Of a stretch of 64,000 bases of DNA, positions 13,071 to 26,300 are shown in pieces (within the stretch, counting starts at the first letter, position 1; each line of letters begins with the position of its first letter). The stretch covers positions 13,442,001 through 13,506,000 of the forward strand of contig CM072863.1 of assembly GCA_036937835.1 (NCBI GenBank), read 5' to 3'. Below the pieces are notes generated by a model. That model saw only the letters and a program-made list of their open reading frames with translations, ran no database searches and was not told the origin of the DNA. This DNA comes from Pampus argenteus (taxonomy: Eukaryota; Chordata; Actinopteri; Scombriformes; Stromateidae). The translations under genes and the position numbers were made by a program.

Positions 13071-16000
13071 GTAAGTGGGGTATGACTTCAGATAAGGGAA
13101 GTCCATTCAAGCATGGTAGTATTATTTTCATGTCTGATGCTTTAATAGGAGAGGAACTTTTGCATATAAATTCATAACATATATATATACTCATATATAT
13201 ATTCATATTAAAAGGCCACAGGAATAGCATAGAGCATATTATATCAAAATAAGACGGAAAAAGACCTTGTAATTATTTAAGCCGGGTGGTGTAATTATCT
13301 ATTGTGAAACATAACTGGCATGCTGAACCACTCTGGCTGTGTGAGTTTATGTGTGTGTTGATACTGGATACATCGGCCCTACATTTTGGACACCCCAGCT
13401 GAAAGGTTACTTCAGTCCACAAAGCCATATCGAGCTGGATCTTGTATAATTATATAGAATTGATATAGTACAAAAGAAGAAGAATTTAAAAATGTTGAGG
13501 TCATGGATCTACAAAATACTGCAAAAAAAGGTGTTTTGATATATTGCAGAGTAACAAAGAGGAGCTTGTGTGACCCGTTACGGTAGAAGACAGCTCGCCG
13601 TCTATAATTACTGTGGTCTGATTCAAATAACAGATAACAGAGGTTTCATCTTTTTTTTTCTTTTTTTTTTTAACATAATGTTTTTTATAAAGTGAGATAC
13701 AAAGAGCATTGAACAGTCAGCATTAGAAACAAGTTAGAAAGATTATATAAGGCCAGCTAAAACCAAACCTGTTCAAATTCAACTGCTGTCCCCTCTGAAA
13801 CCCAGTTCTTTGTTTCTGTTTAGACCCCGACCACACCACCACTTCAAAACACATTCGCTGTGAACGTTGGGCCTCGTGCAAGAAACGCTTGTATGAGCAT
13901 ATTAGTTCTCAAATGACACATAAGTTGTTACTTTTGCCAATTTTCTGGTATTTAGAATTCAATATGAACAAAATTCATGAATGGATCAGAGTCATATACA
14001 AATAGTGTTATATATAGTTCAAATATGTAAATTATCTTCCAGAAATAAGTAAAACAGTGAAGGTAAAATGTTCTTGTATGAGGCCCTGTATGTACCTGAC
14101 GCTGCAATAAGTTCACATTCTATTTCATAAGAGGAAACAGACATTAAAAAGACAACCGATGCAGCAGACGGGGATCTCAACATATATTTTTGGAGTCTAC
14201 ATGGATTTTCTGATTTGTTTTTATACATACTTTGAAAGCCTTTGAAGTGGTCCTGATGTGAACAGGGTCTTAGAAAACTCCTCGACCACATGCTGTGTAC
14301 CGCTGTGTTCAGCAGCAACAGCAGTTAAAAAAACGGTCCTCATCGCTCGTCCTCCAACCTGGTAAAGCAACACCCAACCCATGATTAAGTCTACTATTAA
14401 AGAGCATACAATACCAAAGCATGCTCAGGTATACAAAATAATATTGATCTGTTTACTATTAGCTATATAATATATATCCATTTGTGTTTAATATTTGCTT
14501 AATATAATAGGCTTTAAGGGTGAATCAACTCAAGACAAATTTTTTCTTTGATGAAATGGCTGATCCTCTACGCAGAGAGACCTTCCTTCCATTTTCTCCA
14601 AATGCAGTTAAGGGACATGACACTATTGAAAGTAAGTGCAGTGTCTGTATCTGAGGTCAGTCTCAGTCCATGATGCCAACGGTGAGACCAGGTTACAATC
14701 TCAGCCCCAACACATGGTCCTGTCCTCTGTCCAAAGTCCTTTTTTGGCAAATTTCTAACTGAGTCCTAAAAGGAAACCTAAGATTCGACATAATTGAACT
14801 TCTTCTCGGGTAAAAATAAGTTTGCAATGTGGGTAAATACAACAATGTTCAAGCACTTCTTTGCCACAAGTTTGATAAGATAAGCTGCCCAAAAAGTTTC
14901 CGTATTATCCCCAATGCTAATCCTAAACTTTCATGCCTCTGCCCCAAAGTACAAAAGCCATTACGAACCAGTTTGGCAAACCTCACTATGCTGTGATGAA
15001 ATAACCAAGGAAGTTTAAAATGCAACAAACAACCAAAATAATCAAATAGCTGGTGGAAACAACTGGTACTTGTTAGGCAACTTGATGAACCACATGGGGA
15101 AGGAAGTAGAAACTAGGAACTGCAGTTTCACCAACAGTTGGCCAAATGTCAAATTTATTGTAGTATCTTGAGTCATACCGAGCTACTTCTATTGCTAACT
15201 CCTTGCACTGCCTGCAGCTTGTCTCCCTCCTGACCCAATCCAAACCCCTGAACCTCGTCCTTTGCTCAGGGCCCAGTTCCCTCCCTACTGCACCATGCAG
15301 CTGTCAGGACTTGTCGCAGCCTGGGACTGGCCTCTCCTCTCTGCTCATCTTCTCTGAATGTCTCTTTATATGCCTGCTTCCAGCACTGACTCTGAGTGCC
15401 AACAAGTCAATGGCTACACCACTGTGCAAACTGCATTAGGTCATTACAAACCTAAAAGAAAAGCTGAACTAAAGAAAAAAAAAAAGAAAAAAAAAAGACA
15501 ACTAGGAATAAGAACAACACTCCTCTTTGTTGGCGTCACCACACCCCTTCCCTTTCTTTAGTTTTACAATCTCGTAAGCCATTATTGGATTGGATTACTT
15601 TGTTTTTGGACAAAGATAAGATTTCTATGTATATATATTTATATAAGGTATAGATTTGTGCGTAAATGTACACAAAAATATACAAAAATGCATATAAACA
15701 TACTGAATTTGTTAAGGACTGTCGATACATTTTCTGCTATGTACGTTAACATACATACAGTACATACAGTACAAACATACATACTTTGTTTATGTGTGCA
15801 TGTGTGTGTGTGTGTCTGTGTGTGTTAACTCCTTGGTTTTTAAAAAAAACAACAACTCTACATTCAGTAGAGTGAGATTTCCTACAAGTAAATCCCAGAT
15901 TCTCCACTTGGCACCAGTCAGCTCAGCTCAAGAGCCGAGACAGAAAGACAGAGAGAATGATGTCATCTCGTGAGTTGAGCGCAGGAGATTTTCTGTTTTC

Positions 16001-16314
16001 CGATCTTTGTATGAAGCTGTCTGTCCTGTGGCGGAACTTCGCCCAGTTTCTCAGTCAGTTAAGTCTCATTGGCTTCCTGTTACAAGACAAGTTGAGCCGT
16101 TTCCTCGATTTCAATCCACTCCATGGAGGATGCCATTGTAAACCCACCCGTCAGTGTTCCCTCTCGGTTAAAAAACTCCCCGTCCGCCTTAACGTGTCAT
16201 CTGTGAACTCCCTTCTCCCTTCAAAGCTGCTCCGTGGTCAGGCTCTCAGACAATGAGCCCCTGGAGGCTAAAACATTCATTAAAACCGGCTGCTTCCCTC
16301 CAGTGCAGCCGTTT

Positions 16315-16328
16315 GTTACCATGGTAAC
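16315..16328. promoter_or_regulatory. Perfect palindromic X-box motif in dusp7 3' UTR
   Basis: GTTACC-AT-GGTAAC, identical to the motif at 6,454, placed about 50 bases past the dusp7 stop codon. It could be an RFX site in DNA or a small perfect hairpin in the mRNA. No function can be assigned from sequence. Confidence 0.45.
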
Positions 16329-16378
16329 ACCACCACCATGACCCTTTGGATGGGACAGTCTTGCCCATCCCTTAATTT

Positions 16379-16695
16379 TCATGTGGACTCCAGCGTGTCC
16401 AGTTGAAACACATTGTGATTGGTCGGGGTGGTGAAGAAGAGCTGGTCGTGTGTCGGGGATGACGCGTGGTTGTCACAGGGGCTGTTGAGGCCCAGTGTCC
16501 GCTCAAAGTCCAGGAGCTGGCCCATGAAGTTGAAGTTTGGGGAAATGTTCGACTTTTTCCGCTTCACAAAGTCGTAAGCATCGTTGAGCGACAGGTTGAG
16601 CTTCTGCATCAGGTAGGCCACGGTGACGGTCACCGAGCGGCTGATGCCAGCCAGGCAGTGGACCAGGATGCCGCACTTTTTGGAGCGGGCCTCAT
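16379..16695 (-). CDS. dusp7: dusp7 coding exon 3
   Basis: Acceptor CCTCAG precedes ATGAGGCC. The split codon G|AT gives D280. The exon encodes the P-loop HCLAGISRS and the conserved AYDFVKRKKSNISPNFNF block and ends at a TGA whose last base is 16,379. Confidence 0.96.
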
Positions 16696-19600
16696 CTGAG
16701 GAGGGGAGGGTGAGAGCTTAGTGAAAACTACAACTCAATCATATACCTTTACCTTTGAATTATCAATAGAATAGAAAAGAAAGCCTTTAGACTTCCATGT
16801 CTAAAGGCTTTAATAACAGTATGATCTTACAACATGTACTATCCACAACTTTCCACTGTGAATACAACACTCACATATTACCTTAGAAAGTTGTTATGCT
16901 GAACATGTTAGCAAACAGTTGCCTATTTACACATCCAGCAAATACGGGGCAACATTAGGAGTCGTGTTTCTGCAATTATGAATGTAAGTCCTATATTCAC
17001 TCCTTTTTGCTCTGTTTTAGTCTCCACCAACTCCTGAGGGAAACATCTAGCTCTGTAGTTGCTAAATGCTCCATGCAAAAAAAAAACAACAACAAAAAAA
17101 CTAAACATTCACCTGACATTCAAAGCATTGAATTGTGTTTCACTGTTATTCTGTACACTGGACCAAACTTTTAAAATGTGTTAATCAAAAACCTCAAAAC
17201 AGCAACATTTTAAGTTTAACTTCTTCAGCATTATTAATTTGAATACTGAAATTTGAAGAACAATAACATATCAAGTCAAAACAATTGATTAGCCAATTGA
17301 CAAAAAATGTCAGTGACTATTTTCAATTATTTATTTGAACTCACTTTTCAAGCAAAGATGCATCTTAAATGGGAAGATTTTCTGTTTCATAACCTTGAAA
17401 ACTGAATACAATCGGCTTCTGACAGCGACAGCGTTTGGTAGGATAAAACAATACATTAAAAGGCGTCACTTGTGAAATTATGAGCAGCAGTTGAAAAACA
17501 TGAAAACAAACAAAAAAAACTTATATTTTTGTCTTTAATTCAGAATGACCTTTCTCATTGACAGCATAAAGTCATAGAGATGTTTTTTTTCTTTCCTGTT
17601 TCATTCTGCTTTCTAGCTCTCCATATGTAGAAAAACCTGAATAAAAAAACATCCTACATTATTAACAGGCTACATCCATCCACCTTCTGTCAGCTTCAAG
17701 CCTTTTCTCTTGCATCACTACAGGCCATTAGAGCGAGAGTTAAGTGCTTCTTTTCCTTCCTTACTTCCTTCTCTCTCTCTCATTCACTCCTTTATCTCTC
17801 TCTGCCTGCATCTCTTGTTGTAGGATTGAGGTCAACTGGCTCAAAAGCCCAAGCTGCCAAGTCGATGCCAAATTAAATGTATATGTGATGTGTGCTCACT
17901 TTCCAAAACAAATCCTCATCCTCATCAGAACAACCCAAACCTACCTATACAACACCCAGACATCAAATAAGCAACTGTGTAAACCTCTGTAGTTATTTCC
18001 ACAAATTATTCATTTTGATTTTGCAGCATCACATCACTTTAGTTTTGCATTAAATAAAGAAGAACACAATAATCTTCCAGGTATCCAGCTCTTAATTATA
18101 GCCTTCTACATTCACAAGTACATTAAAACATGTTTAAACAAACACTTCAGATATTTAAGGAATCCACAACTTTCCACGGAGCAGTGTAAGGTCACATCTG
18201 GGTCTATCATTTACCATAATTATCCTGCTATTAGCAAAAAGATGTGATGTAATCCCTTATATTACAGCCAGTCAGAGAGCCCCATTTAACATCAGCATGA
18301 CCCAAATGTGCCATGACCTCTGGCTCTGGCATATGTCACACTTCCTCCCACCTAGGTAGTAACATTACTCTGAAGAAAGAAAAAAAAAGTATAAATATTA
18401 GTGGTCTGGACAATCTAAGACAAACACAAAGGCTTTAACGTTTCTCACTGACTCATCAGAGGGAATTCACTCTTTCTCTGGGAATTAAATCAGAAGGAAT
18501 GATGGGAAAAACTGAAAAAAGGAGTTGAGAGGATGCAGGGGACTGTAAATTCTTGTGGTTTTAGTATGACCACATTCTCAAAGAATCTCTTTCCATGTTT
18601 TATTCGAAATGCTGCTTTGTATTTTGTGAGACTGAATTTATATTTAATCATTTATACTAAAATACAGGCAGATGAATGTCAAAGTGCGGCGCAGCAACAC
18701 ATTTTTACCACTAATTAAGTCTAAAACTATTTTCATTAAATGTTGTATATGTCAAAAAGATTTTGTTTTATGATTTATGATGAAAATATTCCAGAAGTAG
18801 ATAACTGAGGGTAGATATAGTCACAAACAAAAGACAACAAAAATACCAAACATTCGCTAGTTTCACTTTCTGAAATGTGAAGATTTGTTGGTAAATTGAA
18901 TGTCTTTGGGGTTTGAAACAACAAATACGTTTGAGTCTGGGGAATTATAATGGGAATTTCTCACTATTTTCTAACTTTTTATAGACAGGTTTTGAATTGA
19001 GACTATAATGAACAGATTAATCGGTAACTGAAAGAATTAAACCAGACATAAACTTAAGCACTCCCCTCTTCCACTTACCAATGAATGAAATGGCCTCAGG
19101 AAAAAACTGAGAGAGATTCTGGCTCCAGTGATCAGAGATGGGGATCTGTTTGTACTTGAAATCGCCTTCATGTTCGAACATGTTGGGCAGGTTGGGCGTC
19201 ACATTGAGAATGTACTTGATGTTGTACTTGCTGAGCACATCAAGGTTGGTGGAGTCTTTGGCACAACCCAGGTAAAGGTATGGCAGGATCTGGACAGGGA
19301 ACGCTGGCTGGTTGTTTGGTAGCGGGCTGCCCTCAGACTCAGTGGCGCTGCCTGGCTCGCGGTCAGATTCCCCATCTGAGCAGTCGGAGCTGATGCGGAG
19401 ACCTCCCAGTCCGAGGACAGAGGCTGGCGGGGAGCTGCTGGGGCAGGAGCAGTCCAAATTGGTCTCGCAGTGCTCAGGGTACTCCGACTGGAACTTGTTG
19501 AAGCCCCCTGGAGGCCGAAGAAAGGAACAGAAAAGGGGGTCAATATACAAAATAAAACAAAGAAAATCATTGCAGTCTGTGCAATATGAAATGTGCCCAG

Positions 19601-21583
19601 CACATGGCTACAGGCAGGTTACCGACTGTGTGAAAGAATGTGTAATTCAAAACTACAAAATGGCAGCTGAGCATTGAGTCTGCATGATATAAAAAGGGTT
19701 AGAGCTAGAACAAAAAACGTGTGAAGACGTCTCCCCTTGGGCTGTCTCTTTTATAGACAAAACAATAAATCAATTAATGGAGAAAATAATCAGTAGCTGA
19801 ATCGATTAAGAAAGTAACGGTCAATTGCAGCCCTGATCTGTATGACAAGAAATTAACATTTTGGATTCTTTAACTTGAATGTGAACTATGTATTAAAACA
19901 TTTTAAACACACATTTTCCCCACATGGTAATTATTCCCTAATTATTATATGATATACTGTCAGGTAGGCGTGTAGAGGAGGCTATCACCAATAAAATCAC
20001 ACAGGGGTTAACATACATGAAGAATCATCACCAGCAGTATACAACTTTTATCGATTTATATGACCTTTCAATTGAATTAAAAAAAAATATATATATATAT
20101 ATATTTATGAAATGTAGTTTTCTGTACCACTATATCACACATCAGTATGTCATATAAGAGGGAAAATAACGGGATGATTTTTACAGCATTATGAAGGCAA
20201 ACAGGCCGGACAGATGTGCTCCATTGAGAAAAGCTGAGCCCTGGGGAGAACCAGCAGCTCTGATACAACACTGCTCTGTTCACTGGACTTTTTGTGAATG
20301 GCAGCTCCGCTTGTGACTCCTGTGAAACATGTCTGTGTTTATCTACAGATCACACACTCACACACCAACACACACACACACACACACACCAACACACAAA
20401 CCTTCTAGTATTAGAAGAAAATTAATATTTTTAAAATATATTTTACTCGTTTCTGACTGCCTCATCTTTTCTGTTTATCCAGGGAGCGTCGTCGTCTCTT
20501 CGTTTCTCTGTTCATTCATGAAAAAAAACACCGCCTGTCTTTTTCTGAAGGAGCACAACATGGCGGGGCCATTTTTGCAGCATTTAATTGAAAACATATT
20601 TAAGCTACCTTCTTGTATTAAGACACAAGACATTGTTGATTGCCTTATAATATACGCGATCATCTGTCCTGATGAGAATAAAAATGAGTCAACGAAACTG
20701 TCAAGGTACATCACGTCAGGACTGATTATATTATTACAGTATCTATTATGTCATAATACTAAACTGTTTCTCATTTATTGTTATGATACATAACTTTAGT
20801 CATGACACTTCATTTATGTAAAGTCATACTGCCACAGTGTGACACTTGAATATAACAATTTAATAACCTATAATAATGTATATTAAACTATCGTGTGTTT
20901 AGCCGTACATAGTGTGTCACATAAAAACAGACACATCAGGAGACAATATCCAATAATGTATTCATTAATTCAATTATCCCAGGCCAGATACATATTTACA
21001 TTTTAATTGTCTAGTATGTGGTGAGAGTGACTGTAATAAAACAGCATATGTAATCCAAATGGGACATCTGAATCAGAGTGAAATCAAGAGTATTTTTATG
21101 AATTAAAAACTTAAGAGAGACTTAAACACACAGCCAGACCTTCTGATTTTAAAGCCAGTTGTTTCTAATCTTACCCTCCAGATAGAAAGCCTTGCACCCG
21201 TCGTCCCGCAGCTTCTGCAGGAGCAGCCCCAGCACGGAGCTCCCCAGCCCGGACTCCTGCCGCTCCGAGGTCGCCTCGTCGTACAGCACCACCACGTCCG
21301 TCTTGCACCGTTTGACAAATTTCTCCTTGTCCTCATTGTTGGGGATGATGGAGCGGATCGGCAGGTTCCCCTTCTTCAGCCGGCGGAGCATGAGCCCCGG
21401 GATGGCCAGGTTGATGGCCGACTCAATGTGCGAGGACTCGTACAGCTCATGGGCTCTGCAGTCCAGCAGCAGCAGAGAGGTGGAACCGGACTCCAGCTCC
21501 TCCTGCAGCCACTCCACGCTCTTACTCGATATCATCATCATAGTCACGATCACAGAGCCTCTCCACAGATGGTTAATTTTCAT
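16379..21583 (-). CDS. dusp7: Dual-specificity phosphatase 7 (MKP-X), 3 exons
   Basis: A cytoplasmic MAP kinase phosphatase that removes phosphate from the TxY loop of ERK1/2 and so limits growth-factor signalling. Joining 21,583-21,175, 19,507-19,079 and 16,695-16,379 gives 384 residues with consistent phases and GT/AG sites. Residues about 20-140 form the rhodanese-like (CH2) domain, with the kinase-interaction motif LMLRRLKKGNLPIR at 64-77. Residues about 190-340 form the catalytic domain, with general acid D262 in ISDHWSQ and the active site HCLAGISRS (nucleophile C293). The C-terminus ends LDTLEST. Blocks such as AEWLQEEL-like SVEWLQEEL, RSIIPNNEDKEKF and GGFNKFQSEY match DUSP7 better than its paralogue DUSP6. 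M1 at 21,583 is chosen because the distance to the conserved EWL block matches DUSP6. M15 at 21,541 has a better Kozak -3 base, and an in-frame ATG also lies upstream at 21,640. Human DUSP7 has a longer N-terminus. The first 279 codons come from two exons separated by a 1.7-kb intron. Confidence 0.96.
16696..19078 (-). other. dusp7: dusp7 intron 2
   Basis: 2.4-kb intron with donor GTAAGTGG and acceptor CCTCAG. It holds AT-rich DNA, a degraded fragment near 17,285-17,340 related to the ATTAATCG-type repeat family (clearer copies at 19,755 and 51,875), and no exon-like frame. Confidence 0.85.
19079..19507 (-). CDS. dusp7: dusp7 coding exon 2
   Basis: Acceptor CTCCAG precedes GGGGCTTC; donor is GTAAGTGG. 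It encodes the serine/acidic linker (SSDCSDGESD), the start of the catalytic domain (QILPYLYLGCAKDSTNLDVL) and the general-acid loop ISDHWSQ. Confidence 0.96.
19755..19835 (+). repeat. ATTAATCG-type dispersed repeat fragment
   Basis: Reads AATCAATTAATGGAGAAAAT, then ATCAGTAGCTG, ATCGATTAAG and TTGCAGCCCT. This is the diagnostic tail of a repeat I recognise from many fish genomes. Related fragments occur near 17,285, 28,102 and 51,875. Its class is not certain. Confidence 0.6.
20347..20396. repeat. Imperfect (CA)n microsatellite
   Basis: CA tract with interspersed CACACCAACA interruptions, inside dusp7 intron 1. Confidence 0.9.
21175..21583 (-). CDS. dusp7: dusp7 coding exon 1
   Basis: Encodes residues 1-136 plus one base: the rhodanese-like ERK-docking domain with the arginine/lysine-rich kinase-interaction motif. 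Donor is GTAAGATT. The exon is markedly more GC-rich than its surroundings, as expected next to a CpG-rich promoter. Confidence 0.95.
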
Positions 21584-22200
21584 CAGGGAAACGTTAATCC
21601 ACCCGTCCCCTGGTGCGACACGAAAAAAACAACAACACAACGGAATAGAGGAAAAGAAAAATCACGGCGCTAAACTTCCCTTCCCGCGGCCGCCACCACC
21701 TCCACCACCACCACCGCCGCTGCTGCTGCTCCACACACACGCACCCGACACACACTTCCACAGACACATCCAACACGCACGCAGCGAAGCCCCTCTGGTC
21801 GGAGCAGGAAACTTAAACATGCAGAGGTGTCTCTCCCTCCTTCCTTCAGCTTCAGTCCGATAGAAGTGGAGGTTTCATTCCAGTCCATCGACGTCCATTT
21901 GACGAGCCCGGTCCAACTTTGAGGCGTCCGCAGAGCAGCAAAACGGCCCAGAGACGCCTCGTTTAGTGTCTTAAGATGTGAGCTTCGGATGGGTTGCTGC
22001 CGCTAAAGCCCATGATTATTGTTATTACATGCTGGCCCGTGGAGCGCCTCTGGTTTGTCATTTCCACTGGATGCATTAAAAGAGGCTCTGCGGGCTCACT
22101 GAGGAGGAGGAGCGGAGAGATTTAAAGGCGCAGAGCTGCGGGAGCTCAGCCCGCGTTCATTCACTGACAGACAGACTATCCTCAATTCAGATACGCGGCT
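21584..22200 (-). promoter_or_regulatory. dusp7: dusp7 5' UTR and CpG-rich promoter region
   Basis: GC- and CpG-rich island in otherwise AT-rich DNA directly upstream of the dusp7 start. It carries a CCACCACCGCCGCTGCTGCT-type trinucleotide stretch at about 21,692-21,729, which falls in the 5' UTR if transcription starts further up. A TTTAAAT box on the minus strand near 22,122-22,128 is a possible TATA-like element. The transcription start cannot be fixed from sequence. Confidence 0.6.
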
Positions 22201-23235
22201 ACACATGACTTCTGGGGAAACCTCAGAATATGATCATGATTAATGAGCTTACAGACACTTATTTTTTTTTCAAATTTTACGTGTATTTTTTTTAAACTAA
22301 ATTTTTGTTTTTACTATCAATAGTAGGCAAAGTACTGAATGCTGAATAGTATGTTTTAGTAATTAAATTTTTACTTAAATTTATCTCATCTTCTTTAAGC
22401 ACTGGCTAGATGAATTTAGCATTTCTAATCACTGAATAAATGTCTTATAACAGACTGTAAAGTAAGCAGATGAATGACATTATTACACAGAACCTTAATA
22501 AAGAAACCAATAATTTGACACACAATATTAATTAAAACTTATTTATTTAAACTAGCCTAATCTTAAAACCTCTGTAGAGTTTATGTTAAATCAGATTATA
22601 TCCGACTATATTCAATAAAATAATCTTTAAAGCTTTAAATTTTGTGTATTATGCAATATTTTGCAACAATGACTTGCTTGTTGTACATTATCGTTTACTT
22701 AGTTTTAAACATCAACATCAGCATTCACAAAGAAGTTCAACTTCACCTTGTCTCACTTCACCTCTGTGGAAAAGTTCAGTCTAGCATGAATTATAATGCT
22801 AATCTTATTATTAGTTATAAACTCATAACATCATCAGTAGCAGAGGTTGCCTAAGAACACAGTTTCATAACTCTATGCTATAAAGTTTATTATTATTATT
22901 GTTATGTAGGACATTTCCACTTGTCACAGCTCAATAGTGCTAGTGTACCTGCGGTACTACCCAAGCCATCCCTGGGTCATCGCTACGTTTCACCATGAAT
23001 GACCTAATAAGGCATCAGCAGGGTGTGACAGAGGCTGAGAGAGGGAAAAGAGGAGCGTTTGATTTCCTCACAGCTGCAGAGAGGAGGAGCAGGGGATGCA
23101 CCAGCTGCAGACAATGGCTCTTTATCCTCCCCAGTGACTTACACACAAACACACACTCACTAACAAAATACAGACACACACATACATGCTCACACACAAG
23201 TACTCAAGCAGGCACACACACAAGTACTCAAGCAG

Positions 23236-23236
<1 letters not shown>

Positions 23237-23311
<75 letters not shown>
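23237..23311. repeat. (CA)n microsatellite
   Basis: About 75 bases of CA, preceded by two tandem copies of an ACAAGTACTCAAGCAGGC unit (from about 23,196). Confidence 0.95.
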
Positions 23312-23314
<3 letters not shown>

Positions 23315-26300
23315 TGTGTTTCCACTCCCTCCACAGACAACAACAGGCTCTGTGTAGCCAGTCTGTGTGTTTGTGTTTGTCTACAAAGTTGTAAATAAAA
23401 CTATCATCACAAATCTTAAACTTTCAGGAACTTTGCTCATGATGAAACTCTAACAGACATAATTTAACAAAGACAACATGATGCCTGGTGAATTGTAACA
23501 CTATGATGGAAAAAGCATAAAAAACAAAGAAGAAGATTGTGAAGCCGGTTGCAAACAGGGGAAGGAGAGCAACATTTTAGTATTCGTTGGTATTTAGCAT
23601 TATGCTAAGCATCGTGTAATATTTTGACTGGTTGGTTTCTAATTGTGAGTTATAGCAATCATCACATAGAGGAATTTTGGTCCTCAGTATGATACAGATT
23701 TAATAAATTTTTGGTTGCTGAAGCTCTGAATCAGCTGTTGGTGAACTTTCCCATTATGATGTAAGACCACTGTTTTAGATTAGTCTATTTATTTGCATAG
23801 GAAACAAAAAACACTTAAAATAATATGCTAAAGGATGGAATAGAGATTGTGTTGCAAAAAAAACTATTGATGAATCCTGATTGGTGGACTGACATGCGGT
23901 CTGAGCGACATATGAAAACAACATACGAAATTATCAAAACTGGCAAAGTTTGAGTTTTGTGTTCCTGTAGGGCCACATTTCTCATAGTAAGAAGCTGAGT
24001 AGGAGAAAAAGATTTCAGGGTTTGATTTGTATTTCTTCATAAATGTTGGAGGTAACAAACAGGATTTAGTTAGAAATTCTACAGTAAAAAGCAGAAGTCG
24101 ACAAATAAGCTCATGTTTGATGAATTCCCCAGTCTAACAAAAGACATGAACTCATGGGGAGATTTACCCACCATTCACACTTGTTTATACATGTATCATC
24201 AGCCTTTACTTATCATTTCTCTTTTCATATTCTCATAGTCTATACACACAAACATTTCCTGTTCCACAGTATCTCTAATCTTTGTCAACACTGTGAAGTT
24301 TTTTAGAAAACTTTCTTCCTCCATACACCACTGATATTGAGTGTTGTAATCAGCTTAATTGTTCTCATATTGAAATGTATGAAGAGCAGCCACACACAGA
24401 AATGCGACCGTACAGTGTTACCTATTCAAAACAGACTATATTCGGTATATATGCAATATATACACAATATGTAATTTTAACACAGATAGTCATCATTCAC
24501 TGATGAAAAAGACAAACAAAAAACATTTCCATTTTGAATCTATACTCCAGGAAGGAAATGTCACTTTCTGAAAGATTGTATTGAGATGAGTTCAGAGTCC
24601 CATTTGGGACATTTTCCCCGCATTTCCTGAAATTTCTTTGAATGAAGGCACATACCAAAAACATTACACACATCCATGAAGAACCTAAAAACATGGACAA
24701 GAGGGTGCGGGGGACAAAGCACATGAGAAGTGGCTGTAAGTTTAATTCTGTGTTGTACTTTTAAATACTTCTTGTAATCTAGTTATATTAGCATTTACAG
24801 TTTACTCTGTTGGTTTATACAGTAAAGCACATTGTAACTATGGAAAAAAATGCCACATAAATAAAGTTATTATTATTATTTCAAGTCAAACTAAAATGAA
24901 CAAAATTAACTTTTGCCAAGAAATCAGTAGGCTATTTAAAGAAGATAATAAAACAAAAGAGATTAGCTCCATGGTATAACTCCCAAACCCACAAAATAAA
25001 CATCATGAGAACTTGAAAGGACATGGCGTTCCTCCAAAGGTTGCTTTTCAGCACTTCAGAAACTTTTGTAAAACCTGATATATATTTAGACTTTCTTTTT
25101 TTCAAAACTTCCTGAACTAACTTTAACAATTTCATCTAAACCATCCAACCTTCATCCCAACTGGGCTGCTTAAGGAAGTCATACCCTTAATTATCATTTC
25201 TTTATTAGATATGATCAATCTGTCTTTAGTAACAGGCCGTGTAACACAGTTGAAGTAGCTGTAATTAAACCTCTTCTTTAAAAGCTGACTCTTGATTCAG
25301 ATGGCAAGTGGCAGTGTCATTAAAGTTTCTAAATCCTTACATACAAAGTGAAGTTAATTCCTATTTATGGGAAAAAAACGTGCACTTCTGACAGTGAATG
25401 CGATACAGATTTGATCTTTGTGGACTTGCCTGAGCTTTCTTACCCATGAACTACATTTAACTGATTATTTCTGAAGCAGAAAATCTGCTCATATCCCTGG
25501 AAAATCACCCTGGGTTGTATCCAGTATTCAGAAAAAGTCTCCCATTCATTGTCAGTGGAACAGTTCCAACACCTTTTTTTTTTCAGGCTTCTGCAGAGAT
25601 TTAAACTTCATGTTCAGATTTCTGAATCGTTTCCATCTATTAAGACGACATTTGTGATTCTAATTCATTCTGATTAGGCAACTAAATGACTAACTTGAAC
25701 TAAATGACTTTCATCTCTTTCCTTACTATCCAAACAGGCATCACATACAGAAGATGACACTTGTTTCTGTGTTTCTGTCTGAGGTCTCTTTAAGGCAGAC
25801 TGTGGTTTAAACCCACTTACCTCAATGATGGAGGTGGGTCTCCCACGCTAACGTTGGCATTTCCTCTGCTGTTTCCTTTGCCCCCAAACACGTAGGTCGT
25901 CAACACATAAAAACAGGCCTGGAAAACATAGCAAGAATTCTGTCTGTCTCCGCTCCTCTTAAACCTTTGCTCTGTTTTGATTTGTATCTCTGCATCTAGC
26001 AGACATATGCAGGTACTGGCAAGCGTTAACATACAGAGGTTTTCAGAAAATAGAAACTGATTTAGCTGGAAATGTTCATGCTAACATGCAAGCAGAAAAT
26101 TATGAGCTTAACAGAGTAAATGTATGTTGCAAGACTGTTGTATTGCATTACTGTATGAAAGTAATAGGTACTGAATTGGCAAGATTAGATTCAACAGTGC
26201 TTTCCTGCTTCTGACATTTTTATAGGTTCTCATTGAAAGACAGAACAGTGCTTTAAATGTAAAATTATAAAAATGTGTTTAAAATAATGTGTTTTTATGG

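Larger units (their letters stand above)
13041..16378 (-). other. dusp7: dusp7 3' untranslated region (extent uncertain)
   Basis: Sequence downstream of the dusp7 stop codon in the minus direction. No other coding exon is visible. Two minus-strand AATAAA signals could end the transcript: one near 15,155 (UTR of about 1.2 kb) and a doubled one at 13,061-13,070 (UTR of about 3.3 kb). Several AUUUA pentamers occur on the minus strand (plus-strand TAAAT near 15,665 and 15,888, for example), as would be expected of a short-lived immediate-early mRNA. The extent is inferred, since no transcript data are available. Confidence 0.45.
19508..21174 (-). other. dusp7: dusp7 intron 1
   Basis: 1.67-kb intron with donor GTAAGATT and acceptor CTCCAG. 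It contains a repeat fragment at 19,755-19,835 and an imperfect CA tract at 20,347-20,396. The open frame around 20,329-20,793 mostly translates that tract and AT-rich DNA and is not supported. Confidence 0.85.

Noticed and set aside
20329..20793. 154-codon plus-strand frame
   Set aside because: Starts inside a CA tract, lies in dusp7 intron 1 antisense to the gene, and shows no conserved domain.
16379..21583. Assignment of the phosphatase as dusp6
   Set aside because: The SVEWLQEEL, RSIIPNNEDKEKF, GGFNKFQSEY and QILPYLYLGC blocks and poc1a (not poc1b) as neighbour favour dusp7.
21192..21863. 223-codon plus-strand frame opposite dusp7 exon 1
   Set aside because: It is the antisense shadow of the GC-rich dusp7 first exon and 5' UTR; the proline-rich part comes from CCN repeats.
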